The notes under the pieces were generated by a model. That model worked only from the letters and a program-made list of their open reading frames with translations, was not told where the DNA came from and searched no databases. The position numbers and the translations under genes were made by a program. A stretch of 46,006 nt of DNA from Anaerolineae bacterium (GTDB lineage Bacteria > Chloroflexota > Anaerolineae > B4-G1): assembly GCA_016783285.1 (NCBI GenBank), contig JADHWW010000106.1:1-46006 (forward strand), in the 5' to 3' direction. This document shows, in pieces, positions 33,161 through 39,984 of the stretch (positions within the stretch are counted from its first letter, which is position 1; each line of letters begins with the position of its first letter).

Positions 33161-34350
33161 AAGCATTGAAGAGCACAGGAATGAGCTGCTTGAGCAGCGA
33201 GATCCACGAGCAACCAGAGGTACTACTTCGTCTGTTGGACACGCAGACCGAGACCGCTGCGCGGATAGCCGCAGCAATCCGTGCCCGCGATGTGCGCTAC
33301 GCCGTCATCGCTGCACGCGGCACCTCCGACAACGCCGCCCGTTACGCCAAGTACCTTTTCGGCGCGCTGAATCGGCTGCCAGTTGCGCTGGCCACCCCTT
33401 CGCTGTTCAGCGTCTACCGTACGCCGCCGCAGTTGCGCGACGCGTTGGTTCTGGGTGTCTCCCAGTCGGGCCAATCGCCCGACATCGTGTCCGTCATTGA
33501 GGAGGGGAGGCGACAGGGGGGCGCTGACCGTGGCGGTGACCAACACACCCGATTCCCCACTGGCCCGCGCCGTCGATCACATCCTCCCGTTGGGTGCGGG
33601 CGAGGAGCGGGCCGTGGCCGCCACCAAGACCTACACCGCGCAACTGGCAGCCCTGGCGCTTTTGGCGGTGCAACTGGCTGGCGACGGCGAACGTCTGGCC
33701 AGTCTGCGGAGTATGCCGGAGGGGGTGAAAAAGACGCTGGCGCTGGAGGAGCAGATCTCCATAGCGGCCCAACGTTACGCCTACGCCACTGAGTGCGTCG
33801 TGCTGGGCAGGGGCTACAATTATGCCACCGCCAGCAATTCCCGTTATGGGGTTCGTAGTAACGACTTTAGTCGTTTGGGCCGCGCAACCAGCGACTAAAG
33901 TCGCCACTACGATGCCATATCACGCGGCAACGATGCTAAAACGGGAATTGCTGTGCCACCGCTTTCGAGATCGCGCTCAAACTGATGGAGCTGACCTATG
34001 TCGCGACCGAGCCGTACTCCTCGGCCGACTTTCGTCACGGCCCCATCGCCATCGTTGAGCGCGGCTTCCCCGCCGTCATCGTCGCGCCACAGGGAGCGGT
34101 CTATCCCGACATGTTGGCCCTGACTCGCGAACTGGCCGCCCGCGAGGCAGAACTCATCGTCATCTCCGGGCAGGACGAGCCACTGCAGTTGGCCCGTACG
34201 TCACTGCGGTTGCCAGTTGTCCTGCCTGAGTGGCTCTCACCATTCACCTGTGTCCTGCCGGGGCAGTTGCTGGCGTTGCACGTCACGCTGGCCAAGGGAT
34301 ACGACCCTGACCATCCACGTGGGCTCAAGAAGGTCACCGAGACGCTGTAG
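33157..34350 (+). pseudogene. SIS-domain sugar isomerase/deaminase gene (GlmS-C/NagB-II-like), broken
   Basis: A double-SIS protein of about 350 residues is encoded in pieces. The frame from the ATG at 33157 ([51 protein letters not shown]) is lost at a six-G run (33516-33521), where removing one G restores [18 protein letters not shown]. The next frame ([26 protein letters not shown]) is then broken by a family B element (33832-33953), after which FEIALKLMELTYVATEPYSSADFRHGPIAI runs to the stop at 34350. Motifs match SIS GlcN-6-P isomerase/deaminases lacking the glutaminase domain. It sits between ptsH and ptsI and could have processed GlcN-6-P made by NagA. With two lesions it is a pseudogene unless there is an assembly error. 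Confidence 0.88.
33832..33953 (+). mobile_element. Family B element, copy 1 (122 bp), inside the SIS gene
   Basis: A 122-bp element has terminal repeats CAGCAATTCCCGTT (left) and AACGGGAATTGCTG-type (right) and is flanked by the 9-bp duplication TGCCACCGC (33823-33831 and 33954-33962). Inner inverted repeats GTAGTAACGACTTTAGTCG / CGACTAAAGTCGCCACTAC form a long hairpin. Deleting the element plus one duplication joins GCC ACC GC|T TTC GAG, restoring ATAFEIALK in frame. From its 15th base on, it differs from copy 2 at one position. Confidence 0.95.
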
Positions 34351-34356
34351 GCAGTC

Positions 34357-34448
34357 GGGATGCTGGGGGCCGATTAGGGTGGGGTGATCAACGTCCGCGC
34401 TGGCAGACGGCCCTGAAGAGTCTGGTGGAGGACAATCTCGGGGGAAGA
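34357..34448 (+). pseudogene. Relic of a second HPr gene 3' end
   Basis: The gap before ptsI aligns with the 3' half of ptsH. Short GMLGAD and GVINVRA stretches correspond to GVLALGAE and AVITIRAEG, then ALKSLVEDNLGG matches [12 protein letters not shown] of HPr almost residue for residue. An in-frame stop, a gap and a lost base near the end remain, and the last stretch reads in frame into the ptsI ATG. It suggests that an earlier HPr copy lay directly upstream of ptsI, or that this is a partial duplication. Confidence 0.75.
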
Positions 34449-36176
34449 ATGAAGACACTGCGCGGCATCGCCGCCTCACGCGGGATCGGCATCGGGCCAG
34501 CCTTCCACTTCCGGCGGGCCGACCTGCGCTTTGACCGCCGCACGGTGGAGGACCCGGCTGCTGAGTGGAACCGCTGCCGGGCCGCGCTGGAGACGGGCCG
34601 CGAGCAACTGGCCGGCGTGTACGCCAAGGCGGAGGCCGAGTCTGGTGCTGAGCAGGCCGCCATCTTCCAGGCCCACGCGCTGATGCTTGAGGATCCCGAA
34701 CTGCTGGGCACCGTACGGACAGCCATCGAGGAGCAGTACGTCAACGCCGAGGCGGCGCTGAGCGACGGGGCCGAGATGTACGCGCAGATGTTGGAATCGC
34801 TGGACGACGAATACCTCAGCGCCCGCGCCGCCGATGTGCGTGACGTCGCGGCCCGCGTCCTGCGTATTCTCCTCGGCGTGGCCGAATCCCCCGCCGCCGG
34901 GTTGACGACCCCCTCCATCATCCTGGCCCGCGACCTGAATCCCTCCGACACTGTGATGCTGGACAAGTCGCTGGTGTTGGGTTTTTGCACCGCCGGAGGG
35001 GGCGCGACCTCCCACACCGCCATCCTGTCCCACGGGCTGGGGCTGCCGGCTGTCGTGGGGGCTGGCCTGGACATTCTGGAGATTCCTGATGGCGCGACGT
35101 TGGTGCTGGATGGCGGCGAAGGAACGCTGTTGGTGGGACCGGACGAAGAGACGGTAGCGATGTATCAGGAGCGGCAAACGGCCGCTGCGACGGTGCTAAC
35201 ACAGGCCCGCGAGCGGGCCCACGAGCCTGCCGTCACCTGCGACGGGCGCCGCGTTGAGGTCGTCGCCAACATCGGCAATGTGGAGGGCGCGCGGGCGGCG
35301 CTGGAGGCTGGCGCCGAGGGCGTGGGGCTATTGCGCACCGAGTTCCTCTACCTGGAGCGCACGCATCTGCCCGATGAGGAGGAGCAATACCAGGCCTATC
35401 GGGCCATCGTGGACGTGTTTGGTGACCTGCCTGTCATTCTGCGCACGCTGGACATCGGCGGCGACAAAGAACTGCCCTATCTGGACCTGCCCCAAGAGAT
35501 GAACCCGTTCCTGGGCGTGCGGGCGATCCGGCTGTGCCTGGCGCGGCCCGAACTGTTCAGGCCGCAACTGCGGGCGGCCCTGCGGGCCGGGGTCGGGCGC
35601 AATCTCAAGGTGATGTTCCCCATGGTGGCGACGGTCGCTGAAGTGCGGGCAGCCCGGGCAGTGCTGGAGGAATGTCATGCCGAGTTGTTGGCTGAGGGGC
35701 AACCGGTGGCGGAGGGGATGGAGGTTGGCATCATGGTCGAGGTCCCCGCCGCTGCGGTGATGGCCGATCATCTGGCGGTGGAGGTGGATTTCTTTTCCGT
35801 CGGCACCAATGATCTGAGCCAATACACGCTGGCGGCTGATCGCACCAACGCGCAGGTGGCCCCCCTGGCAACCGGGTTTCACCCGGCCGTGTTACGCCTG
35901 GTGCGCGATGTCATCCTCGCTGCTCACGCGCAGGGCAAGTGGGTGGGGCTGTGCGGCGAACTGGCCGGTGAGCCGCTGGCGATTCCCATCCTGCTCGGCC
36001 TGGGGCTGGACGAGTTCAGCATGAATCCGCCCGCCATCCCTCTGGCCAAACAGATCATCCGCGCCCTCACGTTGGACGGAGCGCGGGAAGTGGCCCAGGC
36101 CGCGCTGGAACTGGACGGTCCCGACGCGGTGCGGGCGCTGGTGCGGGAGCGGGCGCCCGCGGCCAACGTGGGGTAG
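34449..36176 (+). CDS. ptsI: PTS enzyme I (phosphoenolpyruvate-protein phosphotransferase)
   Basis: This 575-residue enzyme I has an N-terminal HPr-binding helical region and phosphohistidine domain with His189 in GGGATSHTAILSHGLGLPAVVG. The PEP-binding barrel shows AGAEGVGLLRTEFLYLERTHLPDEEEQY, LRTLDIGGDKELPYLDLPQEMNPFLGVRAIR and EVGIMVEVPAAAVMADHLA. The SVGTNDLSQYTLAADR segment and the active-site Cys in WVGLCGELAGEP are also present. It phosphorylates HPr from PEP. The ATG at 34449 has GGGGGA 4 nt upstream, and an upstream in-frame stretch belongs to the HPr relic. No EII gene is in the window, so its target is unknown. Confidence 0.96.
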   Translation: MKTLRGIAASRGIGIGPAFHFRRADLRFDRRTVEDPAAEWNRCRAALETGREQLAGVYAKAEAESGAEQAAIFQAHALMLEDPELLGTVRTAIEEQYVNAEAALSDGAEMYAQMLESLDDEYLSARAADVRDVAARVLRILLGVAESPAAGLTTPSIILARDLNPSDTVMLDKSLVLGFCTAGGGATSHTAILSHGLGLPAVVGAGLDILEIPDGATLVLDGGEGTLLVGPDEETVAMYQERQTAAATVLTQARERAHEPAVTCDGRRVEVVANIGNVEGARAALEAGAEGVGLLRTEFLYLERTHLPDEEEQYQAYRAIVDVFGDLPVILRTLDIGGDKELPYLDLPQEMNPFLGVRAIRLCLARPELFRPQLRAALRAGVGRNLKVMFPMVATVAEVRAARAVLEECHAELLAEGQPVAEGMEVGIMVEVPAAAVMADHLAVEVDFFSVGTNDLSQYTLAADRTNAQVAPLATGFHPAVLRLVRDVILAAHAQGKWVGLCGELAGEPLAIPILLGLGLDEFSMNPPAIPLAKQIIRALTLDGAREVAQAALELDGPDAVRALVRERAPAANVG

Positions 36177-36183
36177 GTGTTAT

Positions 36184-37902
36184 TCATAGCATCCTCTCCC
36201 GGCAGTTCTGTTTGCGGCCCCTGGCTGCCTTGAAGGCTCTCCTCACTTGTCGGCGGGCATTCTTGTGCAGAAGTACGATCAGGTGGTTGCGGGCGCGTGA
36301 ACAGCCCACATAGAGCAGCCGGACCATTTCATCCCACTCGGGCGGCCAGCGGTGTATATCTGCCAGAATAACCACGGCGCGTTCCAATCCCTTGAAGTCA
36401 TAGATAGTGGTCCAGTAGACTTGGCCTGGCGGGGGCGGCCAGGTGTCGGTCAACCGTGGTCCGCCGCTGGCACCGCTGCCCAGGAACGAGTTTTTGTTCA
36501 GTGCTCGTGGAGTGAGTACGACAATCTCGTCGGTGGGAACCCGCTCGTCCACGGTCAGCCGGCGCAGAAGCCCTTGCAGGGTGGGGCGTAGACTTTGCGG
36601 GTCATCGTAAGAGATCACTCCCACCGGACGGCCGAGGGGGCCACTGGCTGTGGGAAGGGCCTCCGCCTCGTAGAATTTCATGACCGTCTGGTGGATGTTC
36701 TGGGTGTTGCGGCAGTTCATAGTCAGAGAATAGGGCTCCTGCTGGATGGGAAACGCACTGTGTCGGACGTAGACGCGCTGGTTGTCGTCGAAAAAGATGT
36801 ATAGGATGCCGTTATCGGGGTCGCGCAGTAGCATCTGTAGCGGGATCCACCAGTTTTCGCGGAAATCCTGCCCCTCGTCCACGACGACGGCGTCATAGCG
36901 AACACCCAGGGCGTCGGCGGCGTCCATAAGCGCCTCTGGCAGTCGTATGTTGAAGAACTCGTCTGTATTCCGTTTCACCGGCAGCACGCCAGCCCGCTGG
37001 GCCAGGTTGTAGCACAGGGCGTGGAAATTGAAGATGTCGAGGTTGGGGGACCGCTTCAACAGGGTCCGCAGGTCGGTGGCCAGGTGCTTGTTGAAGCAGG
37101 TGAGCAGGACACGGAACTCCTGGCGGGCCAGGCGGCTGGCCTTTTCGGCAGCCAGCATGGTCTTGCCCGAGCCAGCACAGCCGCAGATGGCCGCCCGGCG
37201 CTGCCGATTGAGCATGTCGAGGATCATGTACTGCTGTTCGGTGAGGCGGATGAGCTGTTCTCGCTCTTGCACGAAGTCACCCCACAGGGCAGGGTGCAGT
37301 TCCCGGGTTTTGCCCAGGAGGTCCATGAGCGCCTGGACTGCCTCTTCACCGGGGGCGGTTTCACGCTGGCTCGTCCTGCCACGGTAGTAGGCCAAGACGC
37401 TGCCGACCCATCTGGAGAGGTTGGCTAAATCGGTCTTGTCCAGGATGATCTGGCGGGGCTTATCCAGGCCAAGCAATATCTCGCCGACGAAGACATCGGG
37501 AAAGGCGACGGTGTGGCCGACGTTGATGCGGCGCTGGGGCCTGTTTAGTATGACCTGGAGTTGTTCCTGTAGCGTGTACTTGCTGTACCGTGCCTGGGCG
37601 AAGGGATCTCTGATGTGGTGGACCTGGCCGGCACGGTCGGTGCTGGTCCAGTTGCCTGTGAGAGGGTCGTAGCCGATGGTGCCGCCCTTGGCCTCTAGGA
37701 CCAGGATGCCACGCGTGGGGTGGACGATGACAAAGTCGGCCTCTCCATCCCGGGGACAGCCCTCACCATCCAGCGACTGCCATGCCACACTGTGGAAGAC
37801 TGTGTAGCTATTGTCCAGTTCGTCACGAAAGGCATCATAGAGCCGCCGTTCGGCGTGGCTTTCGGTGTCTGTGCTAATCTGGTTGGGGTACATACGGGCC
37901 AT
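36184..37902 (-). CDS. NERD-domain SF1 DNA helicase
   Basis: This 572-residue protein has an N-terminal NERD (nuclease-related) domain (about 10-170: SHAERRLYDAFRDEL, GEADFVIVHPTRGILVLEAKGG, an E-x-K type core) fused to an SF1 UvrD-like helicase. Walker A is AICGCAGSGKTMLA, motif Ia LLTCFNKHLA, Walker B YDAVVVDEGQDF, and the C-terminal motifs are TMNCRNTQNIHQTV, TIYDFKGLERAVVILADI and LLYVGCSRARNHLIVLL. Such proteins are found in DNA repair and in phage-defence islands. It is minus-strand, next to a truncated IS4 fragment and a DNA-processing cluster, but separated from that cluster by relics. A possible promoter is at 38029-38057. Nuclease activity is likely but not proven. Confidence 0.9.
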   Translation of the reverse strand: MARMYPNQISTDTESHAERRLYDAFRDELDNSYTVFHSVAWQSLDGEGCPRDGEADFVIVHPTRGILVLEAKGGTIGYDPLTGNWTSTDRAGQVHHIRDPFAQARYSKYTLQEQLQVILNRPQRRINVGHTVAFPDVFVGEILLGLDKPRQIILDKTDLANLSRWVGSVLAYYRGRTSQRETAPGEEAVQALMDLLGKTRELHPALWGDFVQEREQLIRLTEQQYMILDMLNRQRRAAICGCAGSGKTMLAAEKASRLARQEFRVLLTCFNKHLATDLRTLLKRSPNLDIFNFHALCYNLAQRAGVLPVKRNTDEFFNIRLPEALMDAADALGVRYDAVVVDEGQDFRENWWIPLQMLLRDPDNGILYIFFDDNQRVYVRHSAFPIQQEPYSLTMNCRNTQNIHQTVMKFYEAEALPTASGPLGRPVGVISYDDPQSLRPTLQGLLRRLTVDERVPTDEIVVLTPRALNKNSFLGSGASGGPRLTDTWPPPPGQVYWTTIYDFKGLERAVVILADIHRWPPEWDEMVRLLYVGCSRARNHLIVLLHKNARRQVRRAFKAARGRKQNCRERML

Positions 37903-37909
37903 AAGCTGG

Positions 37910-37990
37910 TCAACCTCCCGCGTTTCTCACCTTCGGTTGGCAGGCCGGGCAGATGTAGCTGCTGGTGCTGCCGGTCTTGATCTTTACTCC
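37910..37990 (-). pseudogene. Possible Fpg/Nei-type zinc-finger tail relic
   Basis: On the minus strand a 26-residue open stretch after a TAG reads GVKIKTGSTSSYICPACQPK then RNAGG and stop. The YICPACQ end matches the second Cys pair of the C-terminal zinc finger of formamidopyrimidine-DNA glycosylase / endonuclease VIII family proteins. The first Cys pair is gone, so it is at most a relic; a chance resemblance is possible. Confidence 0.35.
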
Positions 37991-38028
37991 CTACGATATG
38001 GTCGTTGTCCATTCCAACTGCCTGCATA

Positions 38029-38057
38029 ATTGTACCCCGCGCCGCCTATCTGAGCAA
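38029..38057 (-). promoter_or_regulatory. Possible promoter of the NERD helicase gene
   Basis: Minus-strand TTGCTC (38057-38052), 17-nt spacer, TACAAT (38034-38029). It resembles the TTGCGC / TACAAT promoters at 5678 and 12190 and would give a leader of about 120 nt to the start at 37902. Confidence 0.4.
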
Positions 38058-38319
38058 GTCGGCGCGTGAGTGGATTTCGTAGCAGATCAATTATAGATGC
38101 ATGCCAGCAGCGGTTTGCAAATTATGCTCTCAGCCCCCGTCTCGGGGGCGGCCCATGCAAGGTAGTGCTCGACATAAGACGCCCCCGGGGATGGTGGCTG
38201 TGAGCAACGTGGACGGGGCCGGGCCTGAAAGTCGGGATATATTGCACTGCCCGCCCGGTAGGCACCGAGTTTCGATTTGCTTCGAAAACCCCGGGTGGGA
38301 ACACGTAAGCACCAGGCAC

Positions 38320-38660
38320 CCCCCAGCGGTCTACATCGCTGATCTGTATCGCCACCGCTGGCGCATTGAAGAAGCGTTTGCTGCTCTCAAGCACCTGCTA
38401 GATCTGTCGTATCTATGGACTGGTTCGATCAATGGCATCCTGCTACAAGTCTGGAGTACCTGGCTCTTCCACGCCATTTTCATTGATCTAGCCGATGCAG
38501 TGGCAGAGGAACTGATGCTTCCCTTCGACCGCATATCGTTGGAAATGGTCTTCCGTGGCTTGTACCGCTTCATCCAAGCCTACAATCGCGGTGAAGCGAC
38601 TGACCTGGTCAAGTGCCTCGCCGCACCGGAGAACCGTGACCTGGGCGTGGTCAAAACGGT
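38320..38660 (+). pseudogene. IS4-family transposase, C-terminal fragment
   Basis: About 110 residues match the C-terminal end of IS4-family DDE transposases, beginning with IADLYRHRWRIEEAFAALK, the tail around the catalytic Glu (Y-x-x-R-W-x-I-E), followed by an LWTGSINGILLQVWSTWL-type stretch. The Asp residues, N-terminal half, start codon and terminal repeats are missing. The frame is open from about 38101 but its first 70 residues are not transposase-like. It runs directly into the LuxR-type fragment. It is a truncated relic, not an active element. Confidence 0.8.
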
Positions 38661-38791
38661 TGTATCTGTCGGAAGGCACGGTGCGTAACTACGTCAGTGC
38701 CATCCTGTCCAAGCTGGAGGTGTCCGACAGAACCCAGGCAGCCGTGCTGGCGCTGCGGCATGGGCTGGTTGATATAGGCGATGAGCCGTAA
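38657..38791 (+). pseudogene. LuxR/NarL-type HTH fragment
   Basis: In another frame than the transposase relic, about 44 residues read [17 protein letters not shown] then [21 protein letters not shown] before the stop. This is the recognition helix and last helix of a LuxR/NarL-type DNA-binding domain, the usual C-terminus of a two-component response regulator. The receiver domain and the first HTH helices are missing, apparently replaced by the IS4 fragment. An overlapping ATGA at the stop suggests that another gene once followed; its first codons (from 38779) run into the UPF0158 gene. Confidence 0.75.
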
Positions 38792-38847
38792 ACGGCGCTC
38801 CGACGACAGCGCGCCCATCGCCCACCTGGGCTGGTCGGAGGACAACT

Positions 38848-39576
38848 TCAAGGCGTATAGCGTGCCTCAAGTTCCTGGGCTCGCAGTACGCCCTCTTCCG
38901 TCAGCGTCAGCGATTTGGCGCGGCGAGTCTGGCTGATGTGGCCCTGTTCCTCCAACTCGTCCAGCACCTCGAAGAGATATCCCTTCCAGGCTCGGCGGAC
39001 GGTGAGGCCAGGTGCGACTTGCTCCTCCCACGAAGAGAGGTAGATGACCAGCAAGGTCAACTCCTCAAGCAATGTCTCGCGGGCTGTCTCATCCTCAGCC
39101 TCAGCCTCCGGCTCGGGTTCCTCGGGCGGCTCGATAGGATTGGTTGGTTCGATGTTCTCGCTCTCCAGCCACCAGGAGATGCGCTCGTGGGTGCGGTGGT
39201 CCTTGAAAGCAAACCAACGCTCCCGCTCAGCCGGGTACTCGGCCAGCACGTCTTTGAAGTAGCGGAACGCGCCCCGGCCCTGAATCGCCCGCCACAGCCG
39301 GTCCTGCAAACGCGGGTTGCGGACTGTGTTGATGAAGCGTTCCATGTCGCGGTAGTCCTCGTGGCTGTCTGCTTCAGGAATCTTGATGTAGCGGGTGCCA
39401 TATCCTTTCTCAACCTGCTCAGCCACCTGGAGCGCCTCCTGCATCCAGCCGGCGATTTCATCGGTGACCAGCACGACCTCGCCGGTCTCCAGGTCCAGTT
39501 AATAATGCATCTCCCAGGAGCCGCTCTGGAAAGCAGCATCCAGTTCCGTCCAGTCAATCTTGAGTTTGCGTGTCAT
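38848..39576 (-). pseudogene. UPF0158 protein gene with early nonsense codon
   Basis: The original start is ATG 39576, with AGGAGG 6 nt upstream, giving MTRKLKIDWTELDAAF, then WEMHY, then TAA (39501-39499, codon 26), then LDLETGEVVLVTDEIAGW in the same frame to the end at 38848. The family normally has an unbroken Tyr-rich YYLDLETGEV at this point, so a Tyr codon has probably become TAA. The remainder (about 208 codons) keeps the UPF0158 body (RDMERFINTVRNPRLQDRLWRAI, GAFRYFKDVL, RWFAFKDHRTHERISWWL) plus an acidic linker and a C-terminal extension. Internal reinitiation at GTG 39474 is possible but has no clear ribosome-binding site. Function of UPF0158 is unknown. Confidence 0.8.
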
Positions 39577-39825
39577 TTGCACCTCCTCCCAGGTGCTTAC
39601 GCACCAGTTCGATCACCGCGGCCCCATACTGTTCCAGTTTGTGCGGGCCGACGCCTTTCAACTCGGATAAAGCCTCCAGCGTGACGGGCCGGTGTGCGGC
39701 GATGGCCCGCAGGTGACTGTCGTGGAAGACAACGTAGGGTGGCACCTCTTGCGCGTGGGCCTGCTCCAGCCGCCACGCGCGTAAGGTCTGGAACAGTGCC
39801 TCGTCCATATCCAGTCCCACCGCAT
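39554..39825 (-). pseudogene. Severed HRDC domain of RecQ
   Basis: This segment encodes an HRDC domain (ALFQTLRAWRLEQAHAQEVP, YVVFHDSHLRAIAAHRPVTL, LSELKGVGPHKLEQYGAAVI), the usual C-terminal RecQ module. It is in the same frame as the RecQ gene but is cut from it by the family A element at 39834-39984. Excising the element and one TSD joins SRESSKK directly to DAVGLDMDEALF. It has no ribosome-binding site of its own, so it is probably not translated separately. Its end overlaps the UPF0158 start. Confidence 0.9.
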
Positions 39826-39833
39826 CTTTCTTG

Positions 39834-39984
39834 GTAACTGCTCAGGCTCTTCCCAAAACAGGCACAAATAGCACACGGATACACACAGATAAAACGGATT
39901 CTCACAGATTTTTTATCTTTATCTGCGTACATCCGTATGATCCGTGTTGATCCGTGTTCTATTTATGACTGGCTGAGCAGTTAC
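39834..39984 (+). mobile_element. Family A element, copy 2 (151 bp), splitting recQ
   Basis: Perfect 12-bp terminal inverted repeats GTAACTGCTCAG (39834-39845) and CTGAGCAGTTAC (39973-39984) are flanked by the 8-bp duplication CTTTCTTG (39826-39833 and 39985-39992). The interior is the ACACGGAT-rich sequence shared with copy 1 in inverted orientation. Element plus duplication is 159 bp (53 codons), so downstream frame is kept, but the element carries a stop (TAG at 39959) that ends RecQ early. Confidence 0.96.

Noticed and set aside
38101..38319. N-terminal part of the open frame preceding the IS4 fragment as a real gene
   Set aside because: The residues do not resemble transposase or any family, and the composition is shadow-like; only the C-terminal part is supported.
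39499..39501. Recoding or readthrough at the UPF0158 TAA
   Set aside because: There is no known TAA recoding in such genomes and no supporting structure was seen; a nonsense mutation or base error is simpler.
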